Assembly: GCF_905220365.1 (NCBI RefSeq)
Contig: NC_061125.1
Span: 14,029,831 to 14,093,830 of the forward strand
DNA: 64,000 nucleotides
Origin: Vanessa cardui
Taxonomy: Eukaryota; Arthropoda; Insecta; Lepidoptera; Nymphalidae
Reading direction: 5' to 3'
A program made the translations under genes and the position numbers. Position 1 is the stretch's first letter; every line of letters starts with the position of its first letter. Shown here piece by piece: positions 1 to 11,822 of the stretch. The notes beneath the pieces were generated by a model. That model was not told the DNA's origin. It made no database searches and worked only from the letters and a program-made list of their open reading frames with translations.

Positions 1-1149
1 CATCTGACACACACTAAGGCAACTTGTAAACACGAATATCACTCGTACTATTACACGCCGACAAAATGTATTTAAAGCAAAAACAAAGATCGTACGTTAC
101 TATAGTCTTATATTGGATACTTCATTGTGAAAATTATGGATTATTAAATGTTAATTTTGGTTTTTTATTTTCAATTTAAGCCAACACAGATTCGTAATCC
201 AATTTTAGTCTTAATTAACCGTACGTAACAATTAAGTAACATAATGCAGAGTAAGATAAAATGTTCCATATAAATTAAGTAAAACGGAATTCTTCTCGAT
301 TTTTCTCTAATTCCATATATTAATGTTAAGAATTAAACTAATAAATAATAATATGTTGATTGTGAGTTCGCGGCCACAGAGACCTTTGCTTTTCTAAAAC
401 CATAAGCGATGAACAGTATAAACTGCAAATGTTATTTCAAACCTGACTTCTTACCATTAACTCAGCTCAGCATTAAACAGCCACGTCACAGTAAACCTTA
501 AATAAATATACATTTGATATAAACGTCCTGAATTAAGCATACTCTTATGCGAATTGAATTCAAGCCGCTGTTTAAATTGCATAAACTTCAAGTGAACCGG
601 TGAAGGAGTGCATATATTGAGTGCATCTGTACAAAAAGGTACAATCTCGTCGAGATAGGATAACAAGATAACGACCGTGGAGCGGCAGACTTAGACAGAT
701 AAAAACATGGGGAGCCTACGCGAAGACGTGTACCTTATTTACTTAAACGGGGCCCGCATTAAGTGCCCCCGGAGGAACTTTCTCAAACTTTACCATTTCA
801 CGTCACGGTGCATTCCCTTTTAATTAGTTTGTTAAAACGCATTATGCAGTTTTAATAAAATATTTTAAAACTAAGGGGCTAAGTTAAATCCACTACATAA
901 AACATTTAACGATTACCCTCCCCGTTTTAAAGCTAAGGATAAAGGAAAAGTTATAAGGAAATGGCGCATAAATTGTTTCTTGCAATGAAGAGATAATTTT
1001 CTTAATCACTTTAAACTCGGTAAATAGTGAAAATAAATAATAAGACGTTTTAAATGAAATTGTAAGAAATAAAATCTACTCGCTACCGGCTATACAAAGA
1101 GATATATATTAAATACTAATTATACCTCCCGACTTTTATGATATTATAG
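1..1149. other. AT-rich unique sequence with a GC-richer island at about 660-830
   Basis: No repeat family or gene is recognised here. The GC-richer island contains a 38-codon plus-strand open frame (707-823) whose ATG has a good insect start context (AAAACATGG). The peptide shows no domain I recognise. The island could be a short exon, a regulatory element or chance. Everything else in the interval is low-complexity AT-rich DNA with stops in all frames. Confidence 0.5.
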
Positions 1150-1296
1150 GGGTTAGTCGTCATGTGTTAAGTATAAAAAGTAGCCTATGTTCTTCCTTAG
1201 GCCTTCGATTCAGGCTCAATGATACCGTTTATGAGCAATAGAAAGACTGTCAGCCAGACACACAGACCGACTTAGTTTGGCATTTATTATATTAAC
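1150..1296 (+). mobile_element. Tail-C (non-LTR retrotransposon 3'-tail-like), decayed
   Basis: The sequence carries the Tail-C landmarks in order: AAAAAGTAGCCTATGTTC, a middle with CTCAATGATACC, then a run of CAGCCAGACACACAGACCGAC and a TTTATTATATTA end. This matches other copies in the window by eye but is considerably diverged. Assignment to a LINE 3' tail is inferred from memory of similar insect repeats. Confidence 0.6.
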
Positions 1297-3100
1297 GCCA
1301 TGTAATTTCTTAATAAATTAGACCTAAGAAGACTACGAAATAAATCCCAAAAAAGTGCCACTGAATTGAATAGTGCTCTACATGTGTTAGTAATTAACTA
1401 GCTGAACTTACCGTTTTACGCGCACAAAATACATAAAACTTAAACTTCCAACCCCGTTTTACTCCCCTTAGACGTGTAATTTCATAAAAATCGTTCTTAG
1501 CTTATTTCTACACCTTATATGAAACCTACCTGCCAAATTTCAATTTTGTCAGAAAACTGCATGAAGCAGCGTGCTGATCCTAAACAACAATTTTTAACGC
1601 AATCTAATGGACACATAGATATCCCAGATCCAAATTTATATAAGTTTGCAACAAATACATCAAGCTATATTTCATATACCTGGATTTATATAATTGCTCG
1701 GCTGCGTCTTATTTAATATTCCATATATTATTTCACAGTCGTGTGTTTTATGTAAATATTATGGTCATAGTTTTGTGTATTCCACGTGGATGTTCGACGC
1801 CCCCATCCACCTCCATTTATCTATAACCTGTGAACAAGTCGCTGTACTCTGCCCACTCGCGTGACACTCTCGACGGCTACGGCGTGAGAAATTGCCTGCA
1901 CCATTGCTTGAATTACTCCTTATGAAAAACGAATACTTAAATTAATTTATATATATTCCATTCTCGAACAAATAAACTCTATCCTTTTGTGACTTACGCC
2001 TTTTTATTCGGATACGTTTATACACAACCAGACCACAAGAACATGCATTAAGTCTTACAACTAAATATATCAATTACTCGATTCTATTCATTAGCGCAAC
2101 TAACAACACTAATCATTACTATAACACCTACCATATAAAAAACATAAAAAGTAAACTTTTTTATATGTATAAATATCACAAACGCAAAATAAACACTTCA
2201 ATTGAAGTCAACGGAATCTAAAATAAAATAACTGGTCGAGATCAAATCACACGTATAAAAAGCAATACTCGATATCCAAAATAAACATTGTCCGAAAACC
2301 TAAAGTAAATACGTAACACTCGAGTCATATAATATAGAGGTTGAAAAAACATACGAACAAACGTTCATCATACATTAAAGAGGCTAAGAATAATAGATTC
2401 AACGTTGTATAGTAATCAAGCCGGCTCTAATGCGAAGGTGAGAACGGGGTGTATTTATTACTTTTAATGGAATATGAGCAATTAGAGCCGCTGATGGGAT
2501 CAGTAGCGCTGACAAGGTGCAAACGAGAGTCGTCGGACCGGATACGTCAGTGGAAAATAAAACAATGCCGATGAATTACCATAGAGCGAGAGCGGAACGG
2601 AGGGATCAAGCGAAATACAATCAAGAAAAACGCTGCGGTGAATCTGAAGCCGCTTTTTTAAATACATTTATGCTTGATTAACGAAAATCCAGTTTCTTGA
2701 GAGTATTTTGTTTTTTATTTATATTAAAAAAAAAGACGCTGTTATTTTATGGTTACCTAAATACACTGATAATACGAATATATTTTATACTAGTATTCGC
2801 TCCGTTCACATATATAGATATCTTATATCATAAGAAGCGTGTTTCGAAACGGTTTTTGCCTTTAACATAAGTATATCTGCGCTTTAGAGCCGGTTTGAAT
2901 TTAGACTATTGAAATAACAAGATATGTATAACGTCTTTAAATTTTAAGATTCAATTTAAACTCACCACACAACCACAAACATAATGTTATAACAATAAAC
3001 CTCTTAATGCAGTTCGTTCCGATAGATAAATACAACGTAGCATGTGTGAAAATTGTTCAAAATAATTGAGGTCCAAGGGAAAGAATTCGGAGTGTAAGGG
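1297..3100. other. Unique sequence, no gene recognised
   Basis: Mostly AT-rich. Two GC-richer patches stand out, at about 1790-1920 and 2400-2660. Neither matches a repeat elsewhere in the window and neither has a convincing open frame. They are candidates for conserved non-coding elements. A 65-codon plus-strand frame at 1519-1716 has no recognisable domain and AT-rich codons, so I do not call it a gene. Confidence 0.45.
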
Positions 3101-3437
3101 TATGTGAAGGCGCCAACATCGTTCAAGTAAGCTGACTCAGCAACGACGCACTCCCGCGCACCACCATTAAAGAAACTTATCATTACGTCGCCGTAGCGCG
3201 CGCACTTCGCAGAACCGGAACCGAAAGCAACCAGTCATCCTAGTTAGGACAGTCACACACTCCACAACGATCCGATCACTCATCTTTAAAGTCTTTGTTA
3301 ACCGACGCAATTATAGAAACGCTACCGACATCAGACGCACACATATTCAATTATAATTCTGACACAACATCGCATCACGCGACGATGCGAACCGTTATTA
3401 AGAGCCTATTCTGTTTAAATAAAAGGAATCGAAGGCG
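3100..3437 (+). promoter_or_regulatory. GC-richer island, possible promoter/5' UTR of the exon at 3438
   Basis: This block is visibly richer in CpG than its flanks (for example GTAGCGCGCGCACTTCGCAG near 3193) and matches no repeat in the window. It lies directly upstream of the candidate first exon. Several CAGTC/CAGAC motifs could serve as initiators, but no clear TATA box or single start site can be picked. An in-frame stop (TAA, 3420-3422) precedes the ATG at 3438. Promoter function is inference from position and composition. Confidence 0.2.
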
Positions 3438-3498
3438 ATGAAGGCACTCTCTGTGCACGATAACCCTTATATTGATCAATTAACGCCGCCATCAATTT
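3438..3498 (+). CDS. Candidate first coding exon (20 codons plus 1 nt) with splice donor
   Basis: An ATG at 3438 opens a frame beginning MKALSVHDNP and running through YIDQLTPPSI. It is followed at 3499 by GTAAGTA, a near-consensus insect splice donor. The frame has a purine at -3, an in-frame stop just upstream, and a GC-richer block before it. The frame would also read on to a stop near 3573 if unspliced. I recognise no family in 20 residues. No matching downstream exon can be identified, so the next exon may lie far away across a long intron. An ATG plus a donor this short could arise by chance. Confidence 0.25.
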
Positions 3499-4243
3499 GT
3501 AAGTACAAAAAAACAAGCGTGACTAGATGTCGATACGTCCTTATTACTACTGTAAGTTTTAACAAAGGGGCTTAATAATAACGCTCTAAAAAATGTTTAA
3601 TAGCTACCGAAAAGCTAACAGCTATTACCGCTAAGATATTTTCTGTAAGTTAACAGGTACACCGAAGTGCACTCGAGTTGATATGATTATTTTAAATATT
3701 CATTTGTTAATAAGGTAACGAGTGTCTTCGTTAGTATATGTATATCTGTAATCGGAACCTTTTTTACTTTCAATTTAATCCTGCAATATAAAGTTTCTAA
3801 AGTGATTACAAGATATTTCAAAAATGCTTTTGATTTTATTCAATAAAAAAAGGATGATTATACGATGACTTTTCTTTATTCTAATTAAAAAAAATGCAAT
3901 TAACTAAATAAAAGCGAATACTTCCATACATATTCAGCACAACACTCGGTAAAGAAACTTGCATATCTACTAATAAAGTTCTGCTGCTTATTTATTTTCA
4001 TATAACATTTCAAATTAAAATACGAGTATATATACCTACTGTAATTTTCCCACTATTAAGTGGACTATTATCATTGTTCAATAAATAAAAATCACTCTAA
4101 ATTGATATAAAGATTAATACTATATGAATACTAAAAATAAAACTAACTTTGTTTTAATCTTTCTAAAAATGCTTTGCTATCGTTAGCTATCTGAAGTCAT
4201 TTTGGGGATCTCTTTGTAAGTATATTTGTAGTAGTACTACTAC
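3499..4243. other. AT-rich sequence, nothing recognised
   Basis: Homopolymer runs and AT-rich words dominate. If the exon at 3438-3498 is real, this is the start of its intron. No repeat or open frame of note. Confidence 0.5.
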
Positions 4244-4356
4244 GTGTGTGTGTGTTTATAATCATCTCTCTTCAAAGCAACGTAGTGCAAATAAGCTGTG
4301 AAATTTCTTAACCAGAGGTCTTTGCAAAGCAGGATATTTACTGTCTGTTACTTGCT
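4244..4356 (+). mobile_element. SINE-A remnant, strongly decayed
   Basis: Weak alignment to the SINE-A body: GTGTTTATAATCATCTC near the start, then GGTCTTTGCAAAGCAGGATATTTACTGTCTGTTAC at the end. The latter corresponds to the consensus end GGCCTTAGCCCAGCAGTGGG...TTTACAGGCTGTTAC. The tRNA-like head is missing. Assignment rests on the two ends only. Confidence 0.45.
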
Positions 4357-4737
4357 TCATATTAGAATTGATTAACCATCTGCCTCAGCCACACATTCGC
4401 TATTCATTTAGCGTTCAATTAAACCGTAATTACTGTGGCTGGAGAGTATTAATACAACATTAGTAACAGTAACCGCATTTAGTGTCAATCATTTTCTACA
4501 ATTACAGCAAAAACTATACTTACAAACGTCTTATAAATATACAAACTTGTCTGCTTGCAATTTTTATAACGCATTAATATCAAACGCCTTTAAGATTATT
4601 ACTAGATACACTCTTGTCTACTTCTATGTACAAATTTCGCTGATAATTTTCCGAAGAAGAGTTTGTTTGTTAAAAATAATCATATACAATCTTAATTATT
4701 CAATACAATGTTTTATATAAAGGATATATTTAAACAT

Positions 4738-4872
4738 TAAAAAGAGTAACTACTGAGTTTGTTGCCGGTTCTTCTCGATAGAATCTGGTTTCCGATCCGG
4801 TGGTAGCTTCACTTAATTTAGTTTGTTAAATGACGATAAAACGTGCTTGTTACAAACCTACTTGAATAAAGG
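4738..4872 (+). mobile_element. Family F dispersed repeat
   Basis: Contains AAAAGAGTAACTACTGAGTT, GCCGGTTCTTCTCGATAGAA and CCGGTGGTAGCTTCACTTAA, and ends ACCTACTTGAATAAAGGATA. The same unit occurs inverted at 49195-49350, and a weaker copy lies at 36742-36840. Similar sequence is a common lepidopteran dispersed repeat by recollection; its class is not determined. Confidence 0.7.
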
Positions 4873-4893
4873 ATAAGTCTCTATACTACTCAA

Positions 4894-5072
4894 GAGCTGA
4901 GATGGCCCAGTGGTTAGAGCGCGTGCATCTTAACCGATGATTGCGGGTTCAAACCTAGGCAAGCACCACTATATATAATTTATACCACTATACATAATTT
5001 GTGTTTATAATTCATCTCGTGCTCGGCGTTGGAGTAAAACATCGTGAGGAAACCTGCATGTGTCTATTTTAC
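4894..5072 (+). mobile_element. SINE-A, 3'-truncated copy
   Basis: The tRNA-like head is intact: A box GATGGCCCAGTGGTTAGAG near 4901 and B box GGTTCAAACCT near 4947. The body follows (TTTATAATTCATCTCGTGCTCGG, ATCGTGAGGAAACCTGCATG) and stops after TGTCTATTTT. The short ACCACTATA segment is tandemly duplicated in the linker. The 3' half of the element is absent, so it is not full length. It belongs to the TATATA/GTGTTTATAA head subfamily. Confidence 0.85.
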
Positions 5073-5124
5073 TATACTACTCATACTAGACTGGTAAATC
5101 CGAATGGACTACAATTTTATTACA

Positions 5125-5350
5125 TTGGTGGTAGAGATCTGTGCCTTGGTCGGTACCACTCACTCATCGACATCAAAAAGCAAATTCTAATGTTATAATG
5201 TTTCAGGTTGAAGGATGAGTGGCCCAGTGTAACAAAAGGCAGAAAGGACTTAACAACTTGTTTGATAGTTGCATTGGAGTTGAAAAGAATTGTTAAAATT
5301 TCTTACGGCCCCAATGTCTATGTGTAGTTGTGACCAATTTACGATGACCT
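5125..5350 (+). mobile_element. Repeat-B, diverged
   Basis: Recognisable blocks in consensus order are TTGGTGGTAGAGATCTGTGC, CGGTACCACTCACTCATC, TTTCAGGTTGAAGGATGAGT, GGCCCAGTGTAAC and CCCAATGTCTATGTG. The copy has substitutions and small deletions relative to the best copies at 11.8 and 27.6 kb. Confidence 0.75.
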
Positions 5351-5873
5351 ATTTGTCAATCATTTACTTATATTACATAAAAAGCTTATAGCATAATCAA
5401 CTCTCGAAAATGTAGAAGCCGTCACGACTTAAAAAAAAACAAATGCAACAACTGAATACTAGAATTCTTCTACGATATTAACCAATAAAAAAAACATAAC
5501 AAATTTTAGTATTACTTTTTGAAGTAAATAATTATATATTTAATTTAATATCTTAACATATTTAACAGTTACTTTCATAATTAACCAATGAATGGCTCCG
5601 GAGAGGATGACAGACGTTAACATACCGCGTGTAACTCATTGTGCTGTCACCGAATTAACAGACGGAACCAAAATAATCCGCTATCCATTATAGTATAATA
5701 TTATTTATTCATTCTCATTTAGTCCGTGGAATGGTGTCGACGTTCAAACGGGCATTTTTCTATACGTGAAGTTCGTTTAATTTCAACAATGGATTAATTA
5801 TGTGAGAGAATTAATTAACTTTCATAGTACTATTAATACATGTTACTATTTTATCAATACAAGTAGAACCTTT
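5351..5873. other. AT-rich sequence, nothing recognised
   Basis: No repeat or convincing coding frame is visible between Repeat-B and SINE-I. Confidence 0.5.
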
Positions 5874-6005
5874 GACGACCTCCGTGGTCGAGTTGTGTGT
5901 ACTCCGGTTTTCATGGGTACGCCACTCCGAGGACCCGGGTTCGATTCCCGGCCGAGTCGATGTAGACTACCATTAGTTTTCTACGTTGACTTGAATCGAT
6001 ATCTA
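5874..6005 (+). mobile_element. SINE-I (tRNA-headed), 3'-truncated
   Basis: The head reads GACCTCCGTGGTCGAGTTG (A-box-like) and then GGGTTCGATTCCCGG (B box). It is followed by the family body through TTAGTTTTCTACGTTGAC. The full-length relative is on the minus strand at 61015-61268. The acceptor-stem ends do not pair properly, so this is a tRNA-derived SINE head, not a tRNA gene. The 3' half is missing. A 71-codon frame across this copy is a by-product. Confidence 0.8.
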
Positions 6006-6063
6006 TGCTATTGGTAGCGTTTTACAAAAACTCACCGAATTTTCTTAAGTATTAGAGACCAGT

Positions 6064-6196
6064 TGTTGCTCGAGGCTTCGCTCGCTTTTTAGGGGTTATC
6101 AAATATGGGAAAAAAAGTCTTAGCCTTTCTTGGAGTTCAAGTTCGCTTCACACCAAATTTCATAATTTTGGGTTCATTGGTTTGGTCGTGACATAT
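6064..6196 (+). mobile_element. Tail-C copy
   Basis: Has GAGGCTTCGCTCGC, AAAAAAGTCTTAGCCTTTCTTGG, TTCAAGTTCGCTTCACACC, AAATTTCATAATTTTGGG and GGTTTGGTCGTGACA, in the same order as the other copies. The CAGACAGAC part at the 3' end is missing. Confidence 0.7.
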
Positions 6197-6327
6197 TATT
6201 CTGGTGTTTTGCGGTGAATACCGATTTTTTTTTTAAGAATTCATACATAATATCTCTACGGTTTTATAGACATATACACACGTCCGTTAACCCATAACAT
6301 TTTAAACATACAGTACATAAGATTATT

Positions 6328-6451
6328 CTTTTTTTTATGGTATAGGTTGTCGGACGAACATATGGGCCACCTGATGGTAAGTGATCGCCATCACCCACAG
6401 ACAATGACGCTTTAAGAAATATTAAGTATTCCTTACATTGTCAATGTGCCA
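6328..6451 (-). mobile_element. Repeat-B fragment (3' part)
   Basis: Reads TATGGTATAGGTTGTCGGAC, then TATGGGCCACCTGATGGTAA, ACAATGACGCTTTAAGAAAT and TTACATTGTCAATGTGCC. This is the reverse complement of the 3' 120 bp of Repeat-B; the 5' part is absent. Confidence 0.85.
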
Positions 6452-6792
6452 TAATATTAGTAATAATACACGTTATTAAATAAAATACCTACATTATGTA
6501 AAGTTCAAATAAGATCCCCAGTATTCAAGACAATACTAATAACTTGAATCCTTGTTAGAGACGGACGGGCGTGTGTATTTATATAGCGTTGATAACTCAG
6601 ACAATAGGCAAACCCGAGGCAAGACAATTGGAATCGTTGCCGCGTCAAATGAGATGTTACCCGCAAGCCAATCTGCAGTTCAATTTGCTTTAAAATGGGA
6701 GCACGTGCGGATATCGAATGCAGGACGATTTGAATATTAATGTACTTCATTAAACTTTAATGTATTGATGAAAAAATAACTAGTAAGTACCG

Positions 6793-7014
6793 TACTTATA
6801 GCCGCGATGGCCCAGTGGTTGGAACGCGTGTTAACCAATGAGTGCATGTTCATATGCTTAATTTGTGTTTATAATTCATATCGAGTGGTGTTTAATTTTA
6901 AAGAAATTTTGTCACATGTGAGTCCACCAAGCCGATTCAAGAAGCGTGGTGTAATATACTCTGGCCTAAGATAGAAGGCCTTAGCCAAGCAGTGGGATAT
7001 TTACAGGCTGTTAC
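6793..7014 (+). mobile_element. SINE-A, internally deleted and decayed
   Basis: The A box (GCGATGGCCCAGTGGTTGGA) is present, but the B-box region is eroded to GTGCATGTTCATATGC. The 3' end is good (GGCCTTAGCCAAGCAGTGGG, TTTACAGGCTGTTAC). TAAGTACCG occurs on both sides (6784-6792 and 7015-7023) and may be the target-site duplication. About 8 extra bases lie between the left copy and the recognisable head. Confidence 0.75.
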
Positions 7015-7023
7015 TAAGTACCG

Positions 7024-8265
7024 ATTTCAAAAAAGGAACATTTTTGTTTATGAACCTATTTGCGAGATTATTTTTGCATTTAGTTCAGACTGGTTATCAA
7101 TGCAAGATAGTAATTGATTTGAATCTGTTACGTGATAAGTTTGCCAAAAAACCAACGATATAATAAGAACAACTCATATTTCCTTAGTTAGATGCATACA
7201 TCAATCTAACACGTAAGTATTTGAATCTATTATGGTGTCGGAAAATTAACTCACTAGTGAAAGCTATCCCGAAGAATATTGAACATCAAGCAGGTTGACA
7301 GCATTATAATACTGTCAAATCCATTCCATTCCTACACTCATTTAAAAGAACGAAAGGAGTTTAAATTAACATAGTTTCTGAGTAACTAATTGATTGAACC
7401 AAAGAGGATAAGGAACCAAATTTTAATTGATATATTAAGAAAAAAGTTACAAAAATATGTATCTTATTATTAATAATAATTATTAAGTATAATTGCAAAT
7501 GTCTTGCACTTTGTAAGTATATATTTAAGTAAGCTTTTCACTTACATGCTGTAGTTAACTAGTCATAAGAAGCGTCTTATACTTATTTCAGTACAGCTCT
7601 TATTCGCGAAATACAACATGCGAGAAAGAACTTAGTTCCAATAAAAAAAAACAAATATAGTTTCATTATGCGTTAAATTTATTTAATGTAATACACAGCT
7701 AAAATACAAAAAATATAACTATATTTATAATTCTCGTAACGTGCCACTACGTACGTTATATATACAAGTTTTTAGCGATGTTTTGCAAATAGCTGTGTAT
7801 ATTGTGATGTATCTAACAAAAGATAAGCGAATTTCATAGAAACTTAAACTCGCACGCTCGAATATAAAATAACAATTGTAAAGCGAACATTATGAATAAC
7901 CCGTATAATAATAAAGCGTAATGCCTTTGCGAACGGAGCTATCGCAGGCGGAGGCGTCTCGAATGAAGTTTCGTTATTTCGGCATCTGAGTGTTGCTTTT
8001 ACAGACTTCGCAAATTAAAACTCGAATACGCCTTCCGTCTTACAAAGCAAAATTATTTCTCGGACTTTGTAAAGAAAAACTGACGATAATCATTGAATAT
8101 AACGTAATCGTTGCGCTTTTAAATTCTCTCAATTCGAACGTATTTAAATCTATAACAAGAAAATTAATCTAACAATTGTCTCGCCAATATTCTAAATTTA
8201 AAAATTAAAAATTTTTTTAAAATGCAATCGAACGTATTTAAACGGAAATTCTATACATATAATAA
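7024..8265. other. AT-rich unique sequence
   Basis: No repeat family recognised. Short plus-strand frames such as 7990-8172 have AT-rich codons and no domain. A small stem, TTGACAG...CTGTCAA near 7296-7319, is not a microRNA precursor by inspection. Confidence 0.5.
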
Positions 8266-8776
8266 TACCCGTAGTCAAACGCGGCTTCGCTCGTCTTGAA
8301 GTGTTGGTTGACATGTGTCAGGCAATAACTTAGCCTATGTCCTTTCTTGTATTTCAGGTTTAGTAAAGTAAAGTAGTAAATTAACAGCCTGTATATTTCC
8401 CACTGCTGAGATAAGGCCTCCTCTTCCATTAAGGAGAGGGTTTGGAACATATTACACCACGCTGTTCCAATGCGGGTTGGTGGAATGCACATGTGGCAGA
8501 ATTTCGATGAAATTAGACGCTTGCAGGTTTCCTCACGATGTTTTCCTTCACCGCCGAGCACGAAATGAATTATAAACAAAAATTAAGCACATATATATAG
8601 AGGTGCTCGCCTGAGTTTGAACCCGCAATCATCGGTAAGGATGGACGCTCTCTAACCACTGGGCCGTATCAGCTCAGGTTTTCATCATACCAAATTTCAT
8701 AAAATTCAATTTAATCGTTTCGTCGTGAGAGAACGACAGACAGACAGACATAGTTACTTTCACATTTACATTATAA
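8266..8776 (+). mobile_element. Tail-C interrupted by a SINE-A insertion
   Basis: The left part (8266-8361) has GCGGCTTCGCTCGTC, GTTGGTTGACATGTGTCAGG and TTAGCCTATGTCCTTTCTTG. The right part (8674-8776) has TCATACCAAATTTCATAAAA, TTTCGTCGTGAGAGAACGAC, CAGACAGACAGACA and TAGTTACTTTCACATTTAC. Together they make one Tail-C unit split by the SINE at 8362-8673. The direct repeat TCAGGTTT flanks the SINE. Confidence 0.8.
8362..8673 (-). mobile_element. SINE-A, near full length, nested in Tail-C
   Basis: On the minus strand it runs from the head (TGGCCCAGTGG-like A box near 8664, GGTTCAAACTCAGG B box near 8613) to a (TTTAC)n tail read here as AGTAAAGTAAAG. It carries the CTCTCCTTAATGGAAGAGG palindrome and the TATATATATGTGC / GTTTATAA linker of one subfamily. 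An 8-bp target-site duplication TCAGGTTT lies at 8354-8361 and 8674-8681. A 113-codon minus-strand frame here is a by-product of the repeat. Confidence 0.9.
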
Positions 8777-8778
8777 AA

Positions 8779-11700
8779 CCTTTTTCGAAATGCACTGCAT
8801 GTTATAATATAACTTGAAAATATATTAGCCGAGTAGTGTTTCAATAAGACTTTGCAAAAATAGAAGAGAGTGTATGCGAGAGATCCAGTCTGGTTTGTTC
8901 GATAAAGTGCTAATTACATTTAAAAAATAAACGCAATACGAAATGAGACTATAATTCTTCTTTTTTGGTTTATTGAAACAAAGTTCTTTGTCGCAAGTTT
9001 TACTCGGCGAATAAGAACTATACCGAAATAATTATAAGACTTCGATCGTCATGACACAATTTTTATAGCGTGTATTTTGTCATTTTGGGTCATTTGCATT
9101 AAAAACAAATAGGTATATTATTAAATAGAAACTCAGCGTACATTTCATATATACTTAAATAACTTTCGATTTGAATATAGAAAATAAGAACTAATTAAAA
9201 AAAAAAAACCAAAGCCAACCGCTGTCACATTGGCCGCATGGAATTACTAAAAGATTTAAAAAAAAAAAAAAACAAAACAGATGTACAGCGAATTGCATTA
9301 CTGGAGGGGAAGCCGCATGGTGGGGTACTATTTAATTATCCTGTGGCGGAAATGTAAGGCGGGGTCGCTTTGACCCCACCCGCGGTCAAAATGGCCGCCA
9401 ATGCTACAATTACAGTCCTTTATCAATCTAAGGAAGTCAGCACTTTAAATATTTAAAGAAGTAAATTACCATAATTGCCCTCTGTACCCCCATTGTAACA
9501 AAGTTACCGAAAAGAAGCACCGCAAGTTACTCTTAAGAATTTATGTTATGAATAATAATAATTTAGTTCATCCAACTGATGAATGAAAACTAGTTTTCAA
9601 AAAACGCTACGAAAAAATAAGATACGACATTTGCCTTTGTCTCCTCCCTTCCATTGCGTGTTGGTGGATTGACATCTGATGTTATTCTTGATCATAATAT
9701 ACTCACGTACCCACGAACTCTAGTTAAATTCCGCATATTATAACCAATAGTCCATTGAAGGTAGCACATTCATACTACAATTTAATATTAAAATGTTTAG
9801 ATACAATGTGAACAAAAAACATGCGTTATTAATCTCTTTATCCGATAAACAAATAATAAACACATTGTTTCCCTTGAATAGACTGTCAGTTTTATCTCAA
9901 CGCTGGAATATTTAATGCACTAATCTAGAAGCTGCGTCGGATAGGCTGAGGCTAAGTAACTTAGTGTGGATAATCGCGAGGCTAACTCAATCGAACCTCT
10001 TACTTCTTACATAGTTACACTTTCAAGATAAACAGATTATTGAGACGGTTCAATTTCCTATCAATATAAAAAATGCATACATTATTGGTGCTTTATAATA
10101 TTTAAATTTTAATCATTGATTCAATAACTATTACTTAACAGTTATCATTAAAATTGTTTACTTAGATTGTTAAATCGATATAATATTTCATTTAATTTAT
10201 ATTTTCGTAAATATAAATTAAGATACGAGTGTAATGACCTCCAAAAAGTCCTGCTACGTTAAAACACCATATATACGATACGTCAAATCCCATCCTTACA
10301 GATTTAAAATCCATAATAATACAAATAAATAATTAAACATAACATGACACTATATACATTTAATATTGCCCATTATACAATATGTACATTACAATTGAAA
10401 AGAAAAAAAATAATAGCAATGTTATCCATAGAGAACAAAAACACGCTCGTTGAAATCTTTTGTTACGTTTATAATACAAAAATATATGTGCACCTATAAA
10501 ATGTTATCATTAACACATTTCGAAAGCCAATTTAATCCCATATCTTATTTTTATTTTAAATAAACAACCTCGGTGATATTTAAAACTCCGTAGTATCAAT
10601 CTTAATTAATTCAAGTACCGCAGACAGCGAATAAATAAATTGTTGTATAAAAGAGAAGCATGAGAATTTAATTATGGATGATTCTGATCAATGAGGTACG
10701 CAGTTGCGTGACATGAAAAAGAAGTCGATTTAATATTTTAAAACCCACTTTCAAAAGCATTTTAATAAAAAAAAATACAAATTATTCAATTATGTACGAA
10801 ATACACATAAGCATTGTAATTGATAGCATAAACTTCTTCTACGAAAGAGCACGCTACTTCACCGGTATGGTATTTTTTAAACTATTTATATCCTATAACT
10901 TATACAATAATAGCATAAGTGTAATTTACATTTCCGCTTTCATCAGCAAATTTGAACAAACTAAGAGCATGCTGCAAATTAGCATACTTCCAAGTATGTA
11001 AGATCTAATAAAGGCTCGTCTATTTAGACATCTCCTATTATGCATCACAAGCAATTCAAAACTTTATGATGTACTTTAGATTAGGTGTCTAGGTCGAAAA
11101 TAATTATAAGCCTATTAAAATTTTAAAATAAAACAAACAATAAACACATTCTCATTATTTTGTTAATTACTGTACATTAAAATGTCATCGCATGTTTCTG
11201 ACTGTCACTGACGAATACACACACACTAAAATTACTATTGAGACTAAAATCTATAAACAAAGATTTTTATTTAGCTTTGATATTGTATAAGCTACTCTTA
11301 GTGTATATTAAGTTATAATAGCATTTAAACTTCGATTAATTTACAATGTATATTGTTCTTAGCTATCAAATAATTATAAAGAAAGGTAATTTTCAACCTT
11401 CTCCATAATAGACATAGAGGGCTGTGTGAAGCTTATTATTCGACAGCACTTATGTATGTGACAGAATTACACATATTATTTACAAAAAAAATAATGAATG
11501 CTTTCTCAGATCATATCTGATCTATGTATTGTACCATCTTGCACCAAATCAAACTTAACTAAAATTATAAAGAACAATTTACAACAATCTTTCATCAGTA
11601 GTACTTAAACAAGTAAAGCGTATTTAGCGCGTGAGTTTAAAAGCTTTTATAAAACGAGATGTATCAACAACATCACGCACTCAACCACCTTAGTGGACCG

Positions 11701-11822
11701 TTCCCGTCATTAATTATTTCGAATATTTTCGTGTGCGGTTTTCATGAAACATCATTACTATGTATTAAACTTATATAAATATAATTTTGCTTAAATTTTT
11801 GTTAACCTATGTTTTTGTTATT
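8779..11822. other. AT-rich unique sequence, 3 kb
   Basis: No repeat family recognised. A GC-rich island at about 9290-9420 contains a GGGGTC...GACCCC stem and an AAAATGGCCGCC word. Another mildly GC-rich patch lies near 9900-10020. Poly-A runs occur at 9198 and 9260. No convincing coding frame. Confidence 0.5.

Noticed and set aside
5874..5958. tRNA-like sequence with A and B boxes
   Set aside because: Acceptor-stem ends do not pair, and the same head with the same 3' body recurs at 61015-61268, so it is a SINE.
7296..7326. TAATACTGTCAAATCC resembling the start of miR-8/200
   Set aside because: Identity ends after the first 11 bases, and the local stem is only about 7 bp, not a microRNA precursor.
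8238..8579. 113-codon minus-strand frame
   Set aside because: It is read through a SINE-A and Tail-C junction; related peptides appear in other SINE-A copies.
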